From positions 1-44,396 of IMG/VR virus record IMGVR_UViG_3300045738_002455: 44,396 nucleotides of DNA; one strand, given 5' to 3'. Under the pieces are notes generated by a model that did not search any database, was not told the DNA's origin, and worked only from the letters and a program-made list of their open reading frames with translations. The stretch comes from a virus. The translations under genes were made by a program, and so were the position numbers. Below are positions 25,141 to 32,925 of the stretch, in pieces (position 1 is the stretch's first letter; each line of letters starts with the position of its first letter).

Positions 25141-25440
25141 CCAATAGTTACCGACTAACAAGGCAATCAATCGTGATTGCTAACAGTTTGTTGTTAGCTC
25201 TGTTGTATGTAATCTTTATGTGTTTAACGTTACATTAGGTTATCCATATGTAACGCAACACATTATTGCGAGGTTAGGTTGCTAGTCTTTCCTAGCAGTC
25301 ATCGGTTTAATATCCTCACGGTATATTCACCCTCTTCGAGGTCATGCCTACGATGGCATCTTTGGCGCACCCGACCCGAAACGCTCGCCACAAAATAACT
25401 ATGTAAATTAACTTGTGGCGAAAATCTCAATAAACGAGAC
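25141..25440 (-). ncRNA. Candidate structured RNA (about 300 nt, many nested hairpins)
   Basis: This gene-free stretch between two minus-strand ORFs contains at least nine close inverted repeats: 25163-69/25174-80 (7 bp), 25180-85/25192-97, 25228-35/25248-55 (8 bp), 25254-58/25266-70, 25280-85/25292-97, 25331-34/25338-41, 25344-48/25355-59, 25386-93/25413-20 (8 bp) and 25425-28/25436-39. It contains only very short ORFs. The density of stems suggests a folded RNA or a long structured leader of the DUF5662 gene. No known RNA family was recognised. Confidence 0.5.
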
Positions 25441-25450
25441 TAACAATTAA

Positions 25451-25747
25451 TTAAATCGCCTTAACCAGTGTCCTATATGTTGCTATCATTTGCCTATACT
25501 TTTTATCGTCAATCTTAGCTATTAACATATCAGCAAGCCTAACATTCTCTTTAAGCGCAGCTACATCTTTACTTGTTTTTTCTATATTGTTAGCCATGCC
25601 TAAGCACAAACACTCTAAATCTTCGTATTGCGTTTCAATGCTGTGCACAAAATCATTCACGTTTGCAAAACTGTAATCAATGGGCATTGTTACACCCTCA
25701 ATTGTTTCAGTTAAAGCATTGCCATTTTGATCTAAAGTTAAACTCAT
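25451..25747 (-). CDS. Hypothetical phage protein
   Basis: The 98-residue product is helical and acidic in its first half (NVNDFVHSIETQYEDLECLCLGMANNI), with a more basic second half. It has no membrane helix or known motif. The start ATG 25747 follows AGGATAAATA. It lies after Q among small ORFs that in lambda would precede the late promoter. Function unknown. Confidence 0.65.
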   Translation of the reverse strand: MSLTLDQNGNALTETIEGVTMPIDYSFANVNDFVHSIETQYEDLECLCLGMANNIEKTSKDVAALKENVRLADMLIAKIDDKKYRQMIATYRTLVKAI

Positions 25748-25771
25748 TATTTATCCTCATGGTTAAGTGAA

Positions 25772-25972
25772 TCACTTAACGAGCAGTTCACTAGCAATAT
25801 TGCACTTTGTTATTTTTGAGTTTATCTGCGGCAAGTCCATCCAGACAAAACCTATTTGGTTTATTTTTATTCCATGCTCAGCCTCAATATTTTCTACAAC
25901 TTCTATAAGTTTTTTCTGAAAGATGCTTTCTACGCTTATTTGCACAGTCAACTTATCAATTAATTTAGCCAT
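25772..25972 (-). CDS. Hypothetical phage protein
   Basis: This 66-residue product starts at ATG 25972 after AGGTAAAGAA. It shows a coiled N-terminal half (QKKLIEVVENIEAEHG) and a beta-like end. It has no recognised family. It is one of a run of small same-strand ORFs with proper ribosome-binding sites. Confidence 0.62.
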   Translation of the reverse strand: MAKLIDKLTVQISVESIFQKKLIEVVENIEAEHGIKINQIGFVWMDLPQINSKITKCNIASELLVK

Positions 25973-26023
25973 TTCTTTACCTATATTTAGTTAGTTTTTA
26001 TCAGTAAAAATCACCTTTCAGCG

Positions 26024-26218
26024 TTAAGTTGTTTTGTTTGCATTCTCAGCTTTATTGGTGGTTTTAGTTTTACCTTGGCCCCAGTCACGTATAAAGTAAG
26101 CTAATGATTCTGCACCCTCAAAAGCCCACTGCTTTCCTATTCTCGCGTGATCATGGCTTTGCTCATATACAATAAACCCATTTTCAGCAACATCTACTTT
26201 CAAATTTCCATAACTCAT
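26024..26218 (-). CDS. Hypothetical phage protein
   Basis: The 64-residue protein begins MSYGNLKVDVAENGFIVYEQ and contains QWAFEGAESLAYFIRDWG, a pattern I associate with small conserved phage proteins of unknown function; its last 14 residues are a Thr/Lys/Asn-rich tail. It has no membrane helix. Confidence 0.62.
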   Translation of the reverse strand: MSYGNLKVDVAENGFIVYEQSHDHARIGKQWAFEGAESLAYFIRDWGQGKTKTTNKAENANKTT

Positions 26219-26263
26219 TTACACTCTCCAGTTCAATAAATCTCAACTAACAATAACTTTTAA

Positions 26264-26494
26264 TTACCCTACAGCGTAACCGTATCTTATCGCGCACCAT
26301 ACATTCCAAGAGCAAAAACCTATAAATAAGCTAAGCCCTAGACCTGAAAAAGAATGATGGATATTTACAGTCCAGTAGTGACAAATAAAAATCAAACACA
26401 AAACAAATAAGCTATGGCTGTATGCGTAAAAATTCCAATCAATCCAGACGATAAACCAAGGCAGCTTTTCCACTGAAAAATAATCAATTAACAT
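26264..26494 (-). CDS. Small membrane protein
   Basis: The 76-residue product has two hydrophobic segments, HSLFVLCLIFICHYWTV and FSGLGLSLFIGFCSWNVWCA, with many aromatic residues. It starts 3 bases after the Q-like gene stop. A role in lysis (holin-like) is possible by topology, but it lies upstream of Q-dependent genes rather than beside the endolysin, so I leave the function open. Confidence 0.6.
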   Translation of the reverse strand: MLIDYFSVEKLPWFIVWIDWNFYAYSHSLFVLCLIFICHYWTVNIHHSFSGLGLSLFIGFCSWNVWCAIRYGYAVG

Positions 26495-26496
26495 AT

Positions 26497-27045
26497 TTAA
26501 GCAACCTCCCCCATTTTATCATTCACATTCTTAATAATGAGCTGTTCCCACTTAGATATAATATTCAGTAACTCTTTAGATATTTCATCATGACTATCAG
26601 CGTAACTATTTGGCTTTATACCAATAACTCGACAGCGCTCGCGTTTAGATATCGTTTTTCTGCCTTTTCCATGACAAGGAGGGCATTCTTTTAAACCTAA
26701 ATGGTCCGTAACCCAACCTGAGCCATGGCACTCACCACAAACAGGTTGAGTAAACTCAAGAATTGCCGCTCTAACAATACCATCCAAAGTGTCAGGTTTT
26801 ATTTTGAAACGTCTGATCTTGATCAACAAGGTAACTGTCATGGTTAACGTTCTTATAATAGTGCGTTCTTTTTCATCATGTCCAGCGAACCGGTACAATG
26901 CCCAACTGTAAGCATCTTGCTGTAAACCCACTAGTGAATGTGAAGCATCTCGCCAATCAATAACATCAACTGAACTACCACCACCTACTGCGCCAATATT
27001 TGAAGTTTTAGGTGTCATTTTTGCTAATAGCTTGATCGGGTGCAT
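26497..27045 (-). CDS. Q: Antitermination protein Q, lambda type
   Basis: The 182-residue protein shows the zinc-binding pattern of lambda Q-type antiterminators: CGECHGSGW (Cys103, Cys106) and CPPCHGKGRKTISKRERCRV (Cys121, Cys124), after a helical N-terminus. Q loads on RNA polymerase paused at the late promoter and lets it pass terminators. It is encoded at the end of the early operon, before the late genes, as in lambda. The tandem terminators ahead of the endolysin and further ones in the late operon fit this. Start ATG 27045 follows AAGAGGTAAGC. Confidence 0.78.
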   Translation of the reverse strand: MHPIKLLAKMTPKTSNIGAVGGGSSVDVIDWRDASHSLVGLQQDAYSWALYRFAGHDEKERTIIRTLTMTVTLLIKIRRFKIKPDTLDGIVRAAILEFTQPVCGECHGSGWVTDHLGLKECPPCHGKGRKTISKRERCRVIGIKPNSYADSHDEISKELLNIISKWEQLIIKNVNDKMGEVA

Positions 27046-27436
27046 GCTTACCTCTTAATAAAATAGCGTCTTTTATCCAAATGAGCATTTGCCCGTTAAT
27101 TACCTGAGCCTTAGTAACTTCAATCACAATCCAACCAAGCAACTGTGCATTGTTCATTTTTACTTTGTCCTCAGTAAAACCTTTACCTCTGGTATGTCGG
27201 CCATTAGCAAAAACACCGCCGTGAACCTCTAAAGCAACTTTTAAATCTAACCAGGCGTAATCAAATCGCCATTTCTTTACCGGGTGAAAAGTAACTTCTT
27301 TATCGTAACCGGGCATATCAACCAAGTTAGCTTCAACCATTTCAGCTAACTTAATGGCAAGCAACTTAGAATGCTTTCGCTTTCGCTCCTTCGCTGCTTT
27401 TACTAACTCATCTTTACCAGTAACAGTGGACTTCAT
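27008..27436 (-). CDS. PD-(D/E)XK endonuclease-like protein
   Basis: The 142-residue protein has KKWRFDYAWLDLKVALEVHGGVFANGRHTRGKGFTEDKVKMNNAQLLGWIVIEV, the core of small PD-(D/E)XK nucleases (D in FDYAW, E in LEVHGG, then a lysine). Phage versions of this size are often linked to recombination or resolution and may replace RusA/Rap or NinB-type proteins. It overlaps Q by 38 bases. The exact substrate is not shown by the sequence. Confidence 0.72.
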   Translation of the reverse strand: MKSTVTGKDELVKAAKERKRKHSKLLAIKLAEMVEANLVDMPGYDKEVTFHPVKKWRFDYAWLDLKVALEVHGGVFANGRHTRGKGFTEDKVKMNNAQLLGWIVIEVTKAQVINGQMLIWIKDAILLRGKHAPDQAISKNDT

Positions 27437-27439
27437 TAA

Positions 27440-27658
27440 TCAATACATCCTTAGCCGGTCATTTAGTCTATTATTAAAACGTAACCCTCTTGAGGTTTGC
27501 CATTCTGCATCTTGGGTTTTGAACCATGCTTTAAGCTTTATAGGATCACGCTCAACTTTTAACTGATGAGCTGCTAAACAATCCATCCGGTCCCAATTAG
27601 ACTTTTTGGCAGCTGCTTCACCTTGTGGCCCAAGGCTACACATATTCTTACTAACCAT
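27440..27658 (-). CDS. Hypothetical basic phage protein
   Basis: The 72-residue basic protein (KLKAWFKTQDAEWQTSRGLRFNNRLNDRLRMY) has no known motif. It overlaps the upstream HAD gene by 8 bases and ends 3 bases before the nuclease start, so it is in a tightly packed operon. A nin-region role is possible by location. Confidence 0.65.
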   Translation of the reverse strand: MVSKNMCSLGPQGEAAAKKSNWDRMDCLAAHQLKVERDPIKLKAWFKTQDAEWQTSRGLRFNNRLNDRLRMY

Positions 27659-28130
27659 TGATCACGGTACAATCAAATGAAGGGACCAAAAGTCGATTAA
27701 TTTGTGGGAAATTATCTGCAGTCATTTTTATAATGCCAGGATGATCATCAATAATGATTGAATCGTCACTAAACTGTTCGCTTAACTTGTGCAACTGGTC
27801 ACGCTTATAATCAATTGTGCATCTATGATCATTCATTGCCCTCATGATCACAGTAACGTTAAATTTAAAAAACCACTTAAATAATTGAGCCTCAGTTTGC
27901 TGCCTTACGTTCTCACCCCGAGACGTTAAAAAAACAATATGATCACAATGCTCATCAGCTCTATTTCTTGATAAAAATTTAACTAAACTAATTACCGCTG
28001 GAATAGGTGAATCATCAACACAAGCTTCATTGAACTTAGTCCAGTTTGGCGTATGCGTTCTATCCAATGGCACTAAATGAGCCCTATGAATGTTATTAAC
28101 AACACAACCATCTACATCACAAATAATCAT
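27651..28130 (-). CDS. HAD-superfamily phosphatase (PseT/PNKP phosphatase-like)
   Basis: I place the start at ATG 28130, after AAGGGTTTTT; a longer frame to 28187 adds 19 residues with no motif. The 159-residue product begins MIICDVDGCVVNNIHR: DxDG motif I with nucleophile Asp5 and Asp7. Motif II is LTSRGEN and motif III SIIIDDHPG. T4-type polynucleotide kinase 3'-phosphatases have this style; a 5'-nucleotidase or other HAD role is possible. It sits between the internal recombinase and the nuclease. Confidence 0.75.
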   Translation of the reverse strand: MIICDVDGCVVNNIHRAHLVPLDRTHTPNWTKFNEACVDDSPIPAVISLVKFLSRNRADEHCDHIVFLTSRGENVRQQTEAQLFKWFFKFNVTVIMRAMNDHRCTIDYKRDQLHKLSEQFSDDSIIIDDHPGIIKMTADNFPQINRLLVPSFDCTVING

Positions 28131-28189
28131 AAAAACCCTTAAAACTACCTTAAAATATATTCCACTTATGGATACACGAAAACACAACG

Positions 28190-29440
28190 CTATGCAGCAT
28201 CATTACTAGCCTTACTATTAATAACCAATCCGCTCGGGGTTGACTCTGGGTTGAGAATAAAGCAATCGCTTTTATTACTCTTTAACCACTCACAATGTTT
28301 TTCCAAAGCCGCTAAACGTAAATCTTCAACCGTAGTATCTAAGTAAGCTTCAGCAACTTTACCTAAACTGTGGTTAAGCATTCTTTCAGCAACCATAAAA
28401 TCAACTTTCTGATTAGCCCACGATATTCGTGCACACTTTCGTAAATCGTGCGAGGCCCATTCTCCACCACTAAACTCATGTATTAAAGAAGATGCTTCAT
28501 TAGCACTAATACACTCTTTATTATTAACATGAGGAAACAAAAACTTACCTTTGTAACCCTTGCTCAACTGGTATTTTTTCCATGCATTAAGTAGCTGAAC
28601 AACATCACCAGGTAAATGAATAGTGTGGGAATTATGTGTTTTGGTGCACTCTTCAGGTATTACCCAAACTGCATTAGCACCCACTCCCATATGAGACCAT
28701 TTAGCGGTTCTAGTTTCACCAATACGATTACCAAGTGCCAACATCAGCATTACAATAACTTTCGTCATAACCTTCTGATCTTGCAATTCATCAAGCAACG
28801 CAGCAACCATAAACGGTTGTAATTGAGTGCCTTTGTTTCTATACATAAAATCACCAAAGTCAGTAATTTTAATGCCTGCTAGTGGGTTGTTTTCAATTAA
28901 ATGTTGCTTAGCGGCATCAGAGAACGCAGCCTTTAACGTCCTAAATAATTTCGCTACGGTACTTTTTGCTAAATGCTTTTGCAAAGGCCAAATAATTTTT
29001 CTATCTAAAAAAGCATGTGTTAATTCATCAAACGAACAACCATTTAATCTTGGTAGCAAATGGCATTTAATCGCGCTTTTAATATCTTTTTTACGCTGTT
29101 CGCTTAACTCGCTTTCATCTTCTTTACGCTCTCCATACCAAACAATCAAATCGCCAACGTGGTTAAAACAATCTTTAATAGCAGCGGCTTCTTGGTGGTT
29201 TCTTATCTTGCTGATCAAATTACTAAAGCCATTGCGAATATCTCGGGTTTTAGTCTCTGGCCACTCACCAACCTTGTGCCATTTGTTACGAAAAAGAATA
29301 CGCCAAACACCAAAAGCTCTATTCTTTTTGTAGCGCAACTGCAACAACGGGTTTTGTTCATCACGTAAAACTGACACACCAGGTAAAGCAACATGACTAG
29401 ATATCGACTTATCAGTGATCAACACTCGAACTAAGCTCAT
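28190..29440 (-). CDS. Internal tyrosine recombinase
   Basis: The 416-residue protein is a second tyrosine recombinase, embedded in the early operon rather than at a prophage end. Conserved catalytic segments are visible: GNRIGETRTAKW (Arg I), CTKTHNSHTIHLP (Lys), ASHDLRKCARISWA (His-x-x-Arg), LNHSLGK (His) and AEAYLDT (Tyr). The N-terminal part has an arm-binding-like region and a core-binding helical region (FNHVGDLIVWYGERK, then TVAKLFRTLKAAFSDA). It seems intact. It may be the former phage integrase, a resolvase or a DNA-inverting enzyme; I see no att-like repeats flanking it. Confidence 0.88.
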   Translation of the reverse strand: MSLVRVLITDKSISSHVALPGVSVLRDEQNPLLQLRYKKNRAFGVWRILFRNKWHKVGEWPETKTRDIRNGFSNLISKIRNHQEAAAIKDCFNHVGDLIVWYGERKEDESELSEQRKKDIKSAIKCHLLPRLNGCSFDELTHAFLDRKIIWPLQKHLAKSTVAKLFRTLKAAFSDAAKQHLIENNPLAGIKITDFGDFMYRNKGTQLQPFMVAALLDELQDQKVMTKVIVMLMLALGNRIGETRTAKWSHMGVGANAVWVIPEECTKTHNSHTIHLPGDVVQLLNAWKKYQLSKGYKGKFLFPHVNNKECISANEASSLIHEFSGGEWASHDLRKCARISWANQKVDFMVAERMLNHSLGKVAEAYLDTTVEDLRLAALEKHCEWLKSNKSDCFILNPESTPSGLVINSKASNDAA

Positions 29441-29467
29441 GCAGCTGTATCCACTAAATAAATAAAA

Positions 29468-29683
29468 TTAAACATTAACCGTCAATCTCGACCAAAGCAC
29501 CAACACCAAGCAAACTAAAAATATAATAGTAACTTTTGCGATAAAAAATTTACGCTTCAGGGTTCTATCAGTAAATCTATTTAAACCATACATACTTTGA
29601 TTGTATTCTTTAGCCGTTACACGACGAGTGATCACCGCAGTAACCACAATCACTAATAACAAAAATGAAGTTTGATAAAACAT
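29468..29683 (-). CDS. Small two-helix membrane protein
   Basis: The 71-residue product has an N-terminal helix (QTSFLLLVIVVTAVITRR) and a C-terminal one (FIAKVTIIFLVCLVLVLWS) around a basic loop. It overlaps the DnaC-like gene as TAATG and is therefore probably translated with it. No known family; superinfection exclusion or membrane anchoring could be guessed but is not shown. Confidence 0.62.
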   Translation of the reverse strand: MFYQTSFLLLVIVVTAVITRRVTAKEYNQSMYGLNRFTDRTLKRKFFIAKVTIIFLVCLVLVLWSRLTVNV

Positions 29684-30531
29684 TACGCTGCCCCTAATTT
29701 ATTTGCTGCTACATCTGCGCAAGACTCACTTTTAAGCGCCTTGTCTTGATAAACGTTTGCTCTGTAACTACCCCAAGTAAACGAAATAGTTGAACCGCCA
29801 CCTTCTTGAATACGGTCAACGTTGCGTTCACCAATACAAGCGTTTAACTCTTCACCAACAAGGTTAGTAAGCAAAATGGTAGGTTTAACGTTTTCATAGC
29901 GGCCGTTAAGTACATCGAACAAAATAAGCTTTTCAGACTCGGTTTCGTACTGCACGCCAATTTCATCAATGATCAACAAATCGTAATCAACAATCGACTG
30001 CAAAACATCACTTTCGCTTTGCTCACTATCACGCTTCCAAGTAGCCCTAATAGCTCTAACAAGCTGCATAACTGTTGTAAATCTGGCAGAGCCGCCGTTA
30101 GTAATCACCGCATTAGCAATAGCACAAGCCAAATGTGTTTTACCTGTACCGGGCTTGCCTTGTAAAATTAAACCACCACCGTTTTCAAGGCGTTCATCAA
30201 AATGTGAGGCATAGTGACGAGAAACATTCAGGGCCAACTGCTGTTGCTGACTGCTAACATTGTAATTATCAAACGTGCGGTTTAAATAACGCTTAGGAAT
30301 AGCGGCCTTAGTAAACTGGTTTCTAATAGAATCTTGCTTACGCTGTAATTTCTCTTGCGATTGCTTAGCATTCAAATCGATTAACTGTTGGTTTTTTTCT
30401 AACTCAGCACAAGCAGGACACTGACCAGAATGTTTAGCAAAGATCGGTGGCACTCGATAATCCCAATCGCCATGTTCTGCACAGGTGCCATTAACAATCA
30501 CCGTATTTTCAGAATCAAAAACGTTTTTCAT
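29683..30531 (-). CDS. DnaC-like helicase loader
   Basis: The 282-residue AAA+ ATPase loads the host DnaB helicase at the phage origin. It has Walker A GKPGTGKTH (residues 125-133), Walker B LLIIDEIG, and a sensor LLTNLVGEEL. An N-terminal Cys cluster (CAEHGDW, CPAC; Cys17, Cys38, Cys41) may bind zinc, a feature of some phage DnaC/IstB-type loaders. It overlaps the O-like gene as ATGA. The P-protein of lambda is replaced here by this loader. Confidence 0.9.
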   Translation of the reverse strand: MKNVFDSENTVIVNGTCAEHGDWDYRVPPIFAKHSGQCPACAELEKNQQLIDLNAKQSQEKLQRKQDSIRNQFTKAAIPKRYLNRTFDNYNVSSQQQQLALNVSRHYASHFDERLENGGGLILQGKPGTGKTHLACAIANAVITNGGSARFTTVMQLVRAIRATWKRDSEQSESDVLQSIVDYDLLIIDEIGVQYETESEKLILFDVLNGRYENVKPTILLTNLVGEELNACIGERNVDRIQEGGGSTISFTWGSYRANVYQDKALKSESCADVAANKLGAA

Positions 30532-31370
30532 GATTGCACCTCATTCATCCAAGCAGGTATTTCCGTTACGCCATAATCTTTATCATCAAAGTTTTCACTG
30601 GTTGATCTAGTATTAAAGTTTTTAGGTTCGTAAACATCAGACCAGCTATTGTCGATTGATTTAATTAATTGTCCTTGGGCATCAAAGCCAGCATCTTGCA
30701 TTTTTTGCAATTTAGTTAACATGCGTTCTTTGGCTTTTTCCGTCATTGGCTTTTTAATCAATTTACGCATCGCTATAAATTCTTGCCAAACATCAACCGG
30801 TAACCATTGAGGAATATTTAAAATCACCTTGTCTTTTGTAATAGTGTCTTTTGTAATAGTGTCTTTTGTAATAGTGTCTTTCTTTTGTATGGGTCTAGAT
30901 TCACTTATTTTTATGTGAGTTTGGATAGGTTCAAGGGTCTGTTTAGACTTATTCAAGGGTCTAGACTTACTTATTTTTTTATTGGTTTTATGGGTCTGGA
31001 TAGACTTAAAAACCCATTCAGACACAACAGGATTAACACCAGTTTTTTTACCTTCAACAATTAATATGTTACGTGCAACTAAGCGTTTTTTAATCTTGCT
31101 TATGTTGTCAACACTTATACCGGTTAACTCTGATATTTGATCGTAACAAATCCAATCAAGTGATTTATTCCAACCAAAAGTTTTAAGCATAACAGTGTGA
31201 AGAATACGCCCTTCACTGTCATTTAAGTGCGCCTTACACAAGGCTAAGCCTATTTCATTAGCAACGCGATAATAGCCATTGTCGATATCTGCTTTCACGT
31301 ACTCGCGCCCCTGGTTGTTATCATCAACTTCTTTTTCAGGAAAGTTGATTATTTTTGCTGATTGATTCAT
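30528..31370 (-). CDS. O: Replication initiator, lambda O-like
   Basis: The 280-residue protein has a winged-helix N-terminal domain of phage O type (IDNGYYRVANEIGLALCKAHLNDSEGRILHTVMLKTFGWNKSLDWICYDQISELTGIS), which binds origin iterons. The middle is low-complexity, encoding KDTIT three times, and contains the DNA repeats listed as origin. The C-terminus (WQEFIAMRKLIKKPMTEKAKERMLTKL) would contact the loader. Its position before dnaC-like gene is standard. Confidence 0.85.
   Translation of the reverse strand: MNQSAKIINFPEKEVDDNNQGREYVKADIDNGYYRVANEIGLALCKAHLNDSEGRILHTVMLKTFGWNKSLDWICYDQISELTGISVDNISKIKKRLVARNILIVEGKKTGVNPVVSEWVFKSIQTHKTNKKISKSRPLNKSKQTLEPIQTHIKISESRPIQKKDTITKDTITKDTITKDKVILNIPQWLPVDVWQEFIAMRKLIKKPMTEKAKERMLTKLQKMQDAGFDAQGQLIKSIDNSWSDVYEPKNFNTRSTSENFDDKDYGVTEIPAWMNEVQS
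30831..31012. repeat. Replication origin candidate with iterons inside the O-like gene
   Basis: GGGTCT-led repeats start at 30891, 30935, 30957 and 30992 (plus strand). Copies 1 and 3 share GGGTCTAGA then TTACTTATTTTT-like tails; copies 2 and 4 share GGGTCTG then TAGACTTA. Beside them GTCTTTTGTAATAGT is repeated three times (30831-30875). AT-rich DNA lies between. Lambda-type origins sit at the same place in O. Repeat units are imperfect. Confidence 0.72.
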
Positions 31371-31389
31371 AATTACCTCGTATTGAATT

Positions 31390-31430
31390 AACCGCTTTCA
31401 TAATCTTGCCGGATTGAAGCGGTTTTTTTT
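31390..31430 (+). terminator. Plus-strand terminator
   Basis: AACCGCTT (31390-31397) pairs with AAGCGGTT (31417-31424), followed by a run of eight T. It points opposite to the flanking minus-strand genes. A second GC-rich hairpin (31437-31445 with 31452-31460) lies beside it, so antisense transcripts may be stopped here. Confidence 0.65.
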
Positions 31431-31509
31431 GTGCTCGGTCGGTAGGTAAAACTACCGGCCACCTTTTTAACTGGTCTTCGTCTTTCCGAAGCGTCAAACG
31501 GTTAAGCCG

Positions 31510-31713
31510 TTAATCTGCTGATAACCTATGCAACTTACCCATACTTAACCCAAAGCCAAGCGGTGATGGTTGCACGTTAATTTTTAACTCAAGCGGTGGA
31601 TCTTTGCTACTTAAGCTATCGCTCACTCTGGCGTTGCATGGGCCAAAGTAAAAAACGCCCGTTATTATCACGGCATAAGCAAAGCCAAATAAGCCGTAAA
31701 CAAATAAAATCAT
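31510..31713 (-). CDS. Small single-helix membrane protein
   Basis: The 67-residue protein starts with one hydrophobic helix (LFVYGLFGFAYAVIITGVFYFG) followed by a soluble tail (LELKINVQPSPLGFGLSMGKL). Start ATG 31713 overlaps the stop of the preceding gene. It is in the operon after Cro. No known family. Confidence 0.6.
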   Translation of the reverse strand: MILFVYGLFGFAYAVIITGVFYFGPCNARVSDSLSSKDPPLELKINVQPSPLGFGLSMGKLHRLSAD

Positions 31714-32345
31714 TAAGCCGCACTACCAGGTAAACTAGGTTCGCCACTTAATTTTAATAAATCTTCATTTATCTCAAGCAGTAATTCACCAATATCAAGC
31801 GCTAAAATATTTGAAAGCTGAACAAGTACAGCGCTTTTTATTGTTAAATCATCAATAATAATGGCCGGTGAAGATAGTTTTTGTTCCAGCTCTTTAAGCT
31901 GATCAAAAACGGGGGATTTGGCAGCATTAGTAACGGCTGCCAAATTTGGTTTGTTACTATTTAGTGCTGTCTTTTCTACATGCGTAACAAAAGGGGCCAC
32001 GGTGCGAGCAAACGACTTTTCAGCTAATGCAATATCACATTTAACACTGTCTTTCATGTTGCTGTTTTCAGCACTTAACTTGGCGTTTAATTTTACTTCC
32101 TCGTCAGATTTGGCACGTTCGCTTGGTTCATATACGCCCATTTCTAACTTACCATCTTTTAACAAGTACACTTCGCCCTTGTTAGTGGTATTAATTAATT
32201 GCAATTTTTTTAAGCCATCAACCAGCTCATCAACTTCATTACGAGCTTTACCAGTTGCTACGGTTAATTTTTTAATTGATGATGCTTTAGGATAAACATC
32301 AGAAATAGCTTTTAATATTACTCGTTCTGTCATAGTTATATGCAT
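31713..32345 (-). CDS. Early winged-helix-like protein, hypothetical
   Basis: The 210-residue product has an N-terminal segment (TERVILKAISDVYPKASSIKKLTVATGKARNEVDELVDGLKKLQLINTTNKGEVYLLKDGK) that looks like a winged-helix DNA-binding domain. The rest is helical, with an acidic Leu-rich C-terminus (VLVQLSNILALDIGELLLEINEDLLKL). The start at 32345 follows AAGGAAGGTGAGTA. A regulator of the early operon, in place of CII, is possible but not demonstrated. Confidence 0.65.
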   Translation of the reverse strand: MHITMTERVILKAISDVYPKASSIKKLTVATGKARNEVDELVDGLKKLQLINTTNKGEVYLLKDGKLEMGVYEPSERAKSDEEVKLNAKLSAENSNMKDSVKCDIALAEKSFARTVAPFVTHVEKTALNSNKPNLAAVTNAAKSPVFDQLKELEQKLSSPAIIIDDLTIKSAVLVQLSNILALDIGELLLEINEDLLKLSGEPSLPGSAA

Positions 32346-32440
32346 TACTCACCTTCCTTTTCACTAAAATCATGATCAAAGAAAAAGCGCTCGATAAGTG
32401 CTTGGTTTACCGCTTTTGCTACTTTGTTTAGTTTATACAT
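32345..32440 (-). CDS. Very small early protein (31 aa)
   Basis: A 31-codon frame begins at ATG 32440 behind AAGAGGTAAGC, the same ribosome-binding sequence as the Q gene. It reads MYKLNKVAKAVNQALIERFF and ends SEKEGE, stopping as TAATG on the next gene's start. The coupling and the strong site argue for translation. Function unknown; it may serve as a leader peptide for the next gene. Confidence 0.5.
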   Translation of the reverse strand: MYKLNKVAKAVNQALIERFFFDHDFSEKEGE

Positions 32441-32781
32441 GCTTACCTCTTTTTATTTGTTAAAAATCATCACGACAGCCAGAACCGCTTTCAAAAGCTA
32501 AATAAAAACCACCTCCTTTCAGTGTCACTTAACAGCAGCAACACTCACCAATAAAAGAAAGTTCTGCATTGTTTTTTGCTTTGAAAACTTAAGTTATAAA
32601 TCAGTTTGCTTTTGCGGCCTATCTGCACTGCCCATTACAAACCAACCCTTTACTTGTGGTCACTTGTGTTTGATTAATACCTGTATAAAAAAACACATAC
32701 CTATTAATATTTTTTTATTCAATGCAAAAGCTATAATTAACTAACACAACGAATAAGGAAATCACCATGAAAAAAAAGAAA
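32441..32781. other. Leader between cro and the early operon
   Basis: This 340-base stretch has no ORF above about 15 codons on the minus strand. A near-perfect Shine-Dalgarno (minus-strand GAAAGGAGGT, 32520-32511) has no proper start codon close behind it. The plus strand carries a promoter-like TATAAT at 32742-32747. It may be an untranslated leader with regulatory function (N- or cII-like control); no protein of those families is visible. Confidence 0.4.
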
Positions 32782-32925
32782 TTAACTAGCCTTTTTATGT
32801 TCTTTAAATGGAGTAAAAGAGGGATCACATTTCAACTCGCCACCTGTAATTTTTTCAATTTGGTAAGCGCGAAGTTGCGGCACATTTTCACCCCATTGAG
32901 ATATGGCTGCTTTAGATATACCTAA
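32742..32925 (+). promoter_or_regulatory. Putative antisense unit over cro (promoter and 52-codon ORF)
   Basis: A perfect TATAAT at 32742-32747 with a T-rich -35 would start a plus-strand RNA near 32754. It meets AAGGAAATCACC and ATG at 32767, opening a 52-codon frame (MKKKKLTSLFMFFKWSKRGI onward) that ends at 32925 and runs antisense to cro. Whether the peptide is made is doubtful; the antisense RNA against cro is the more plausible product. Confidence 0.35.

Noticed and set aside
25141-25440. tRNA gene or CRISPR array in the hairpin region
   Set aside because: No cloverleaf with CCA/T-loop and no regularly spaced direct repeats could be found; the repeats are unrelated local palindromes.
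28827-29333. 168-residue plus-strand ORF
   Set aside because: It is antisense to the internal tyrosine recombinase, which has all catalytic motifs.
32511-32520. Gene started from the strong minus-strand Shine-Dalgarno
   Set aside because: No ATG, GTG or TTG at a suitable distance opens more than about 13 codons.
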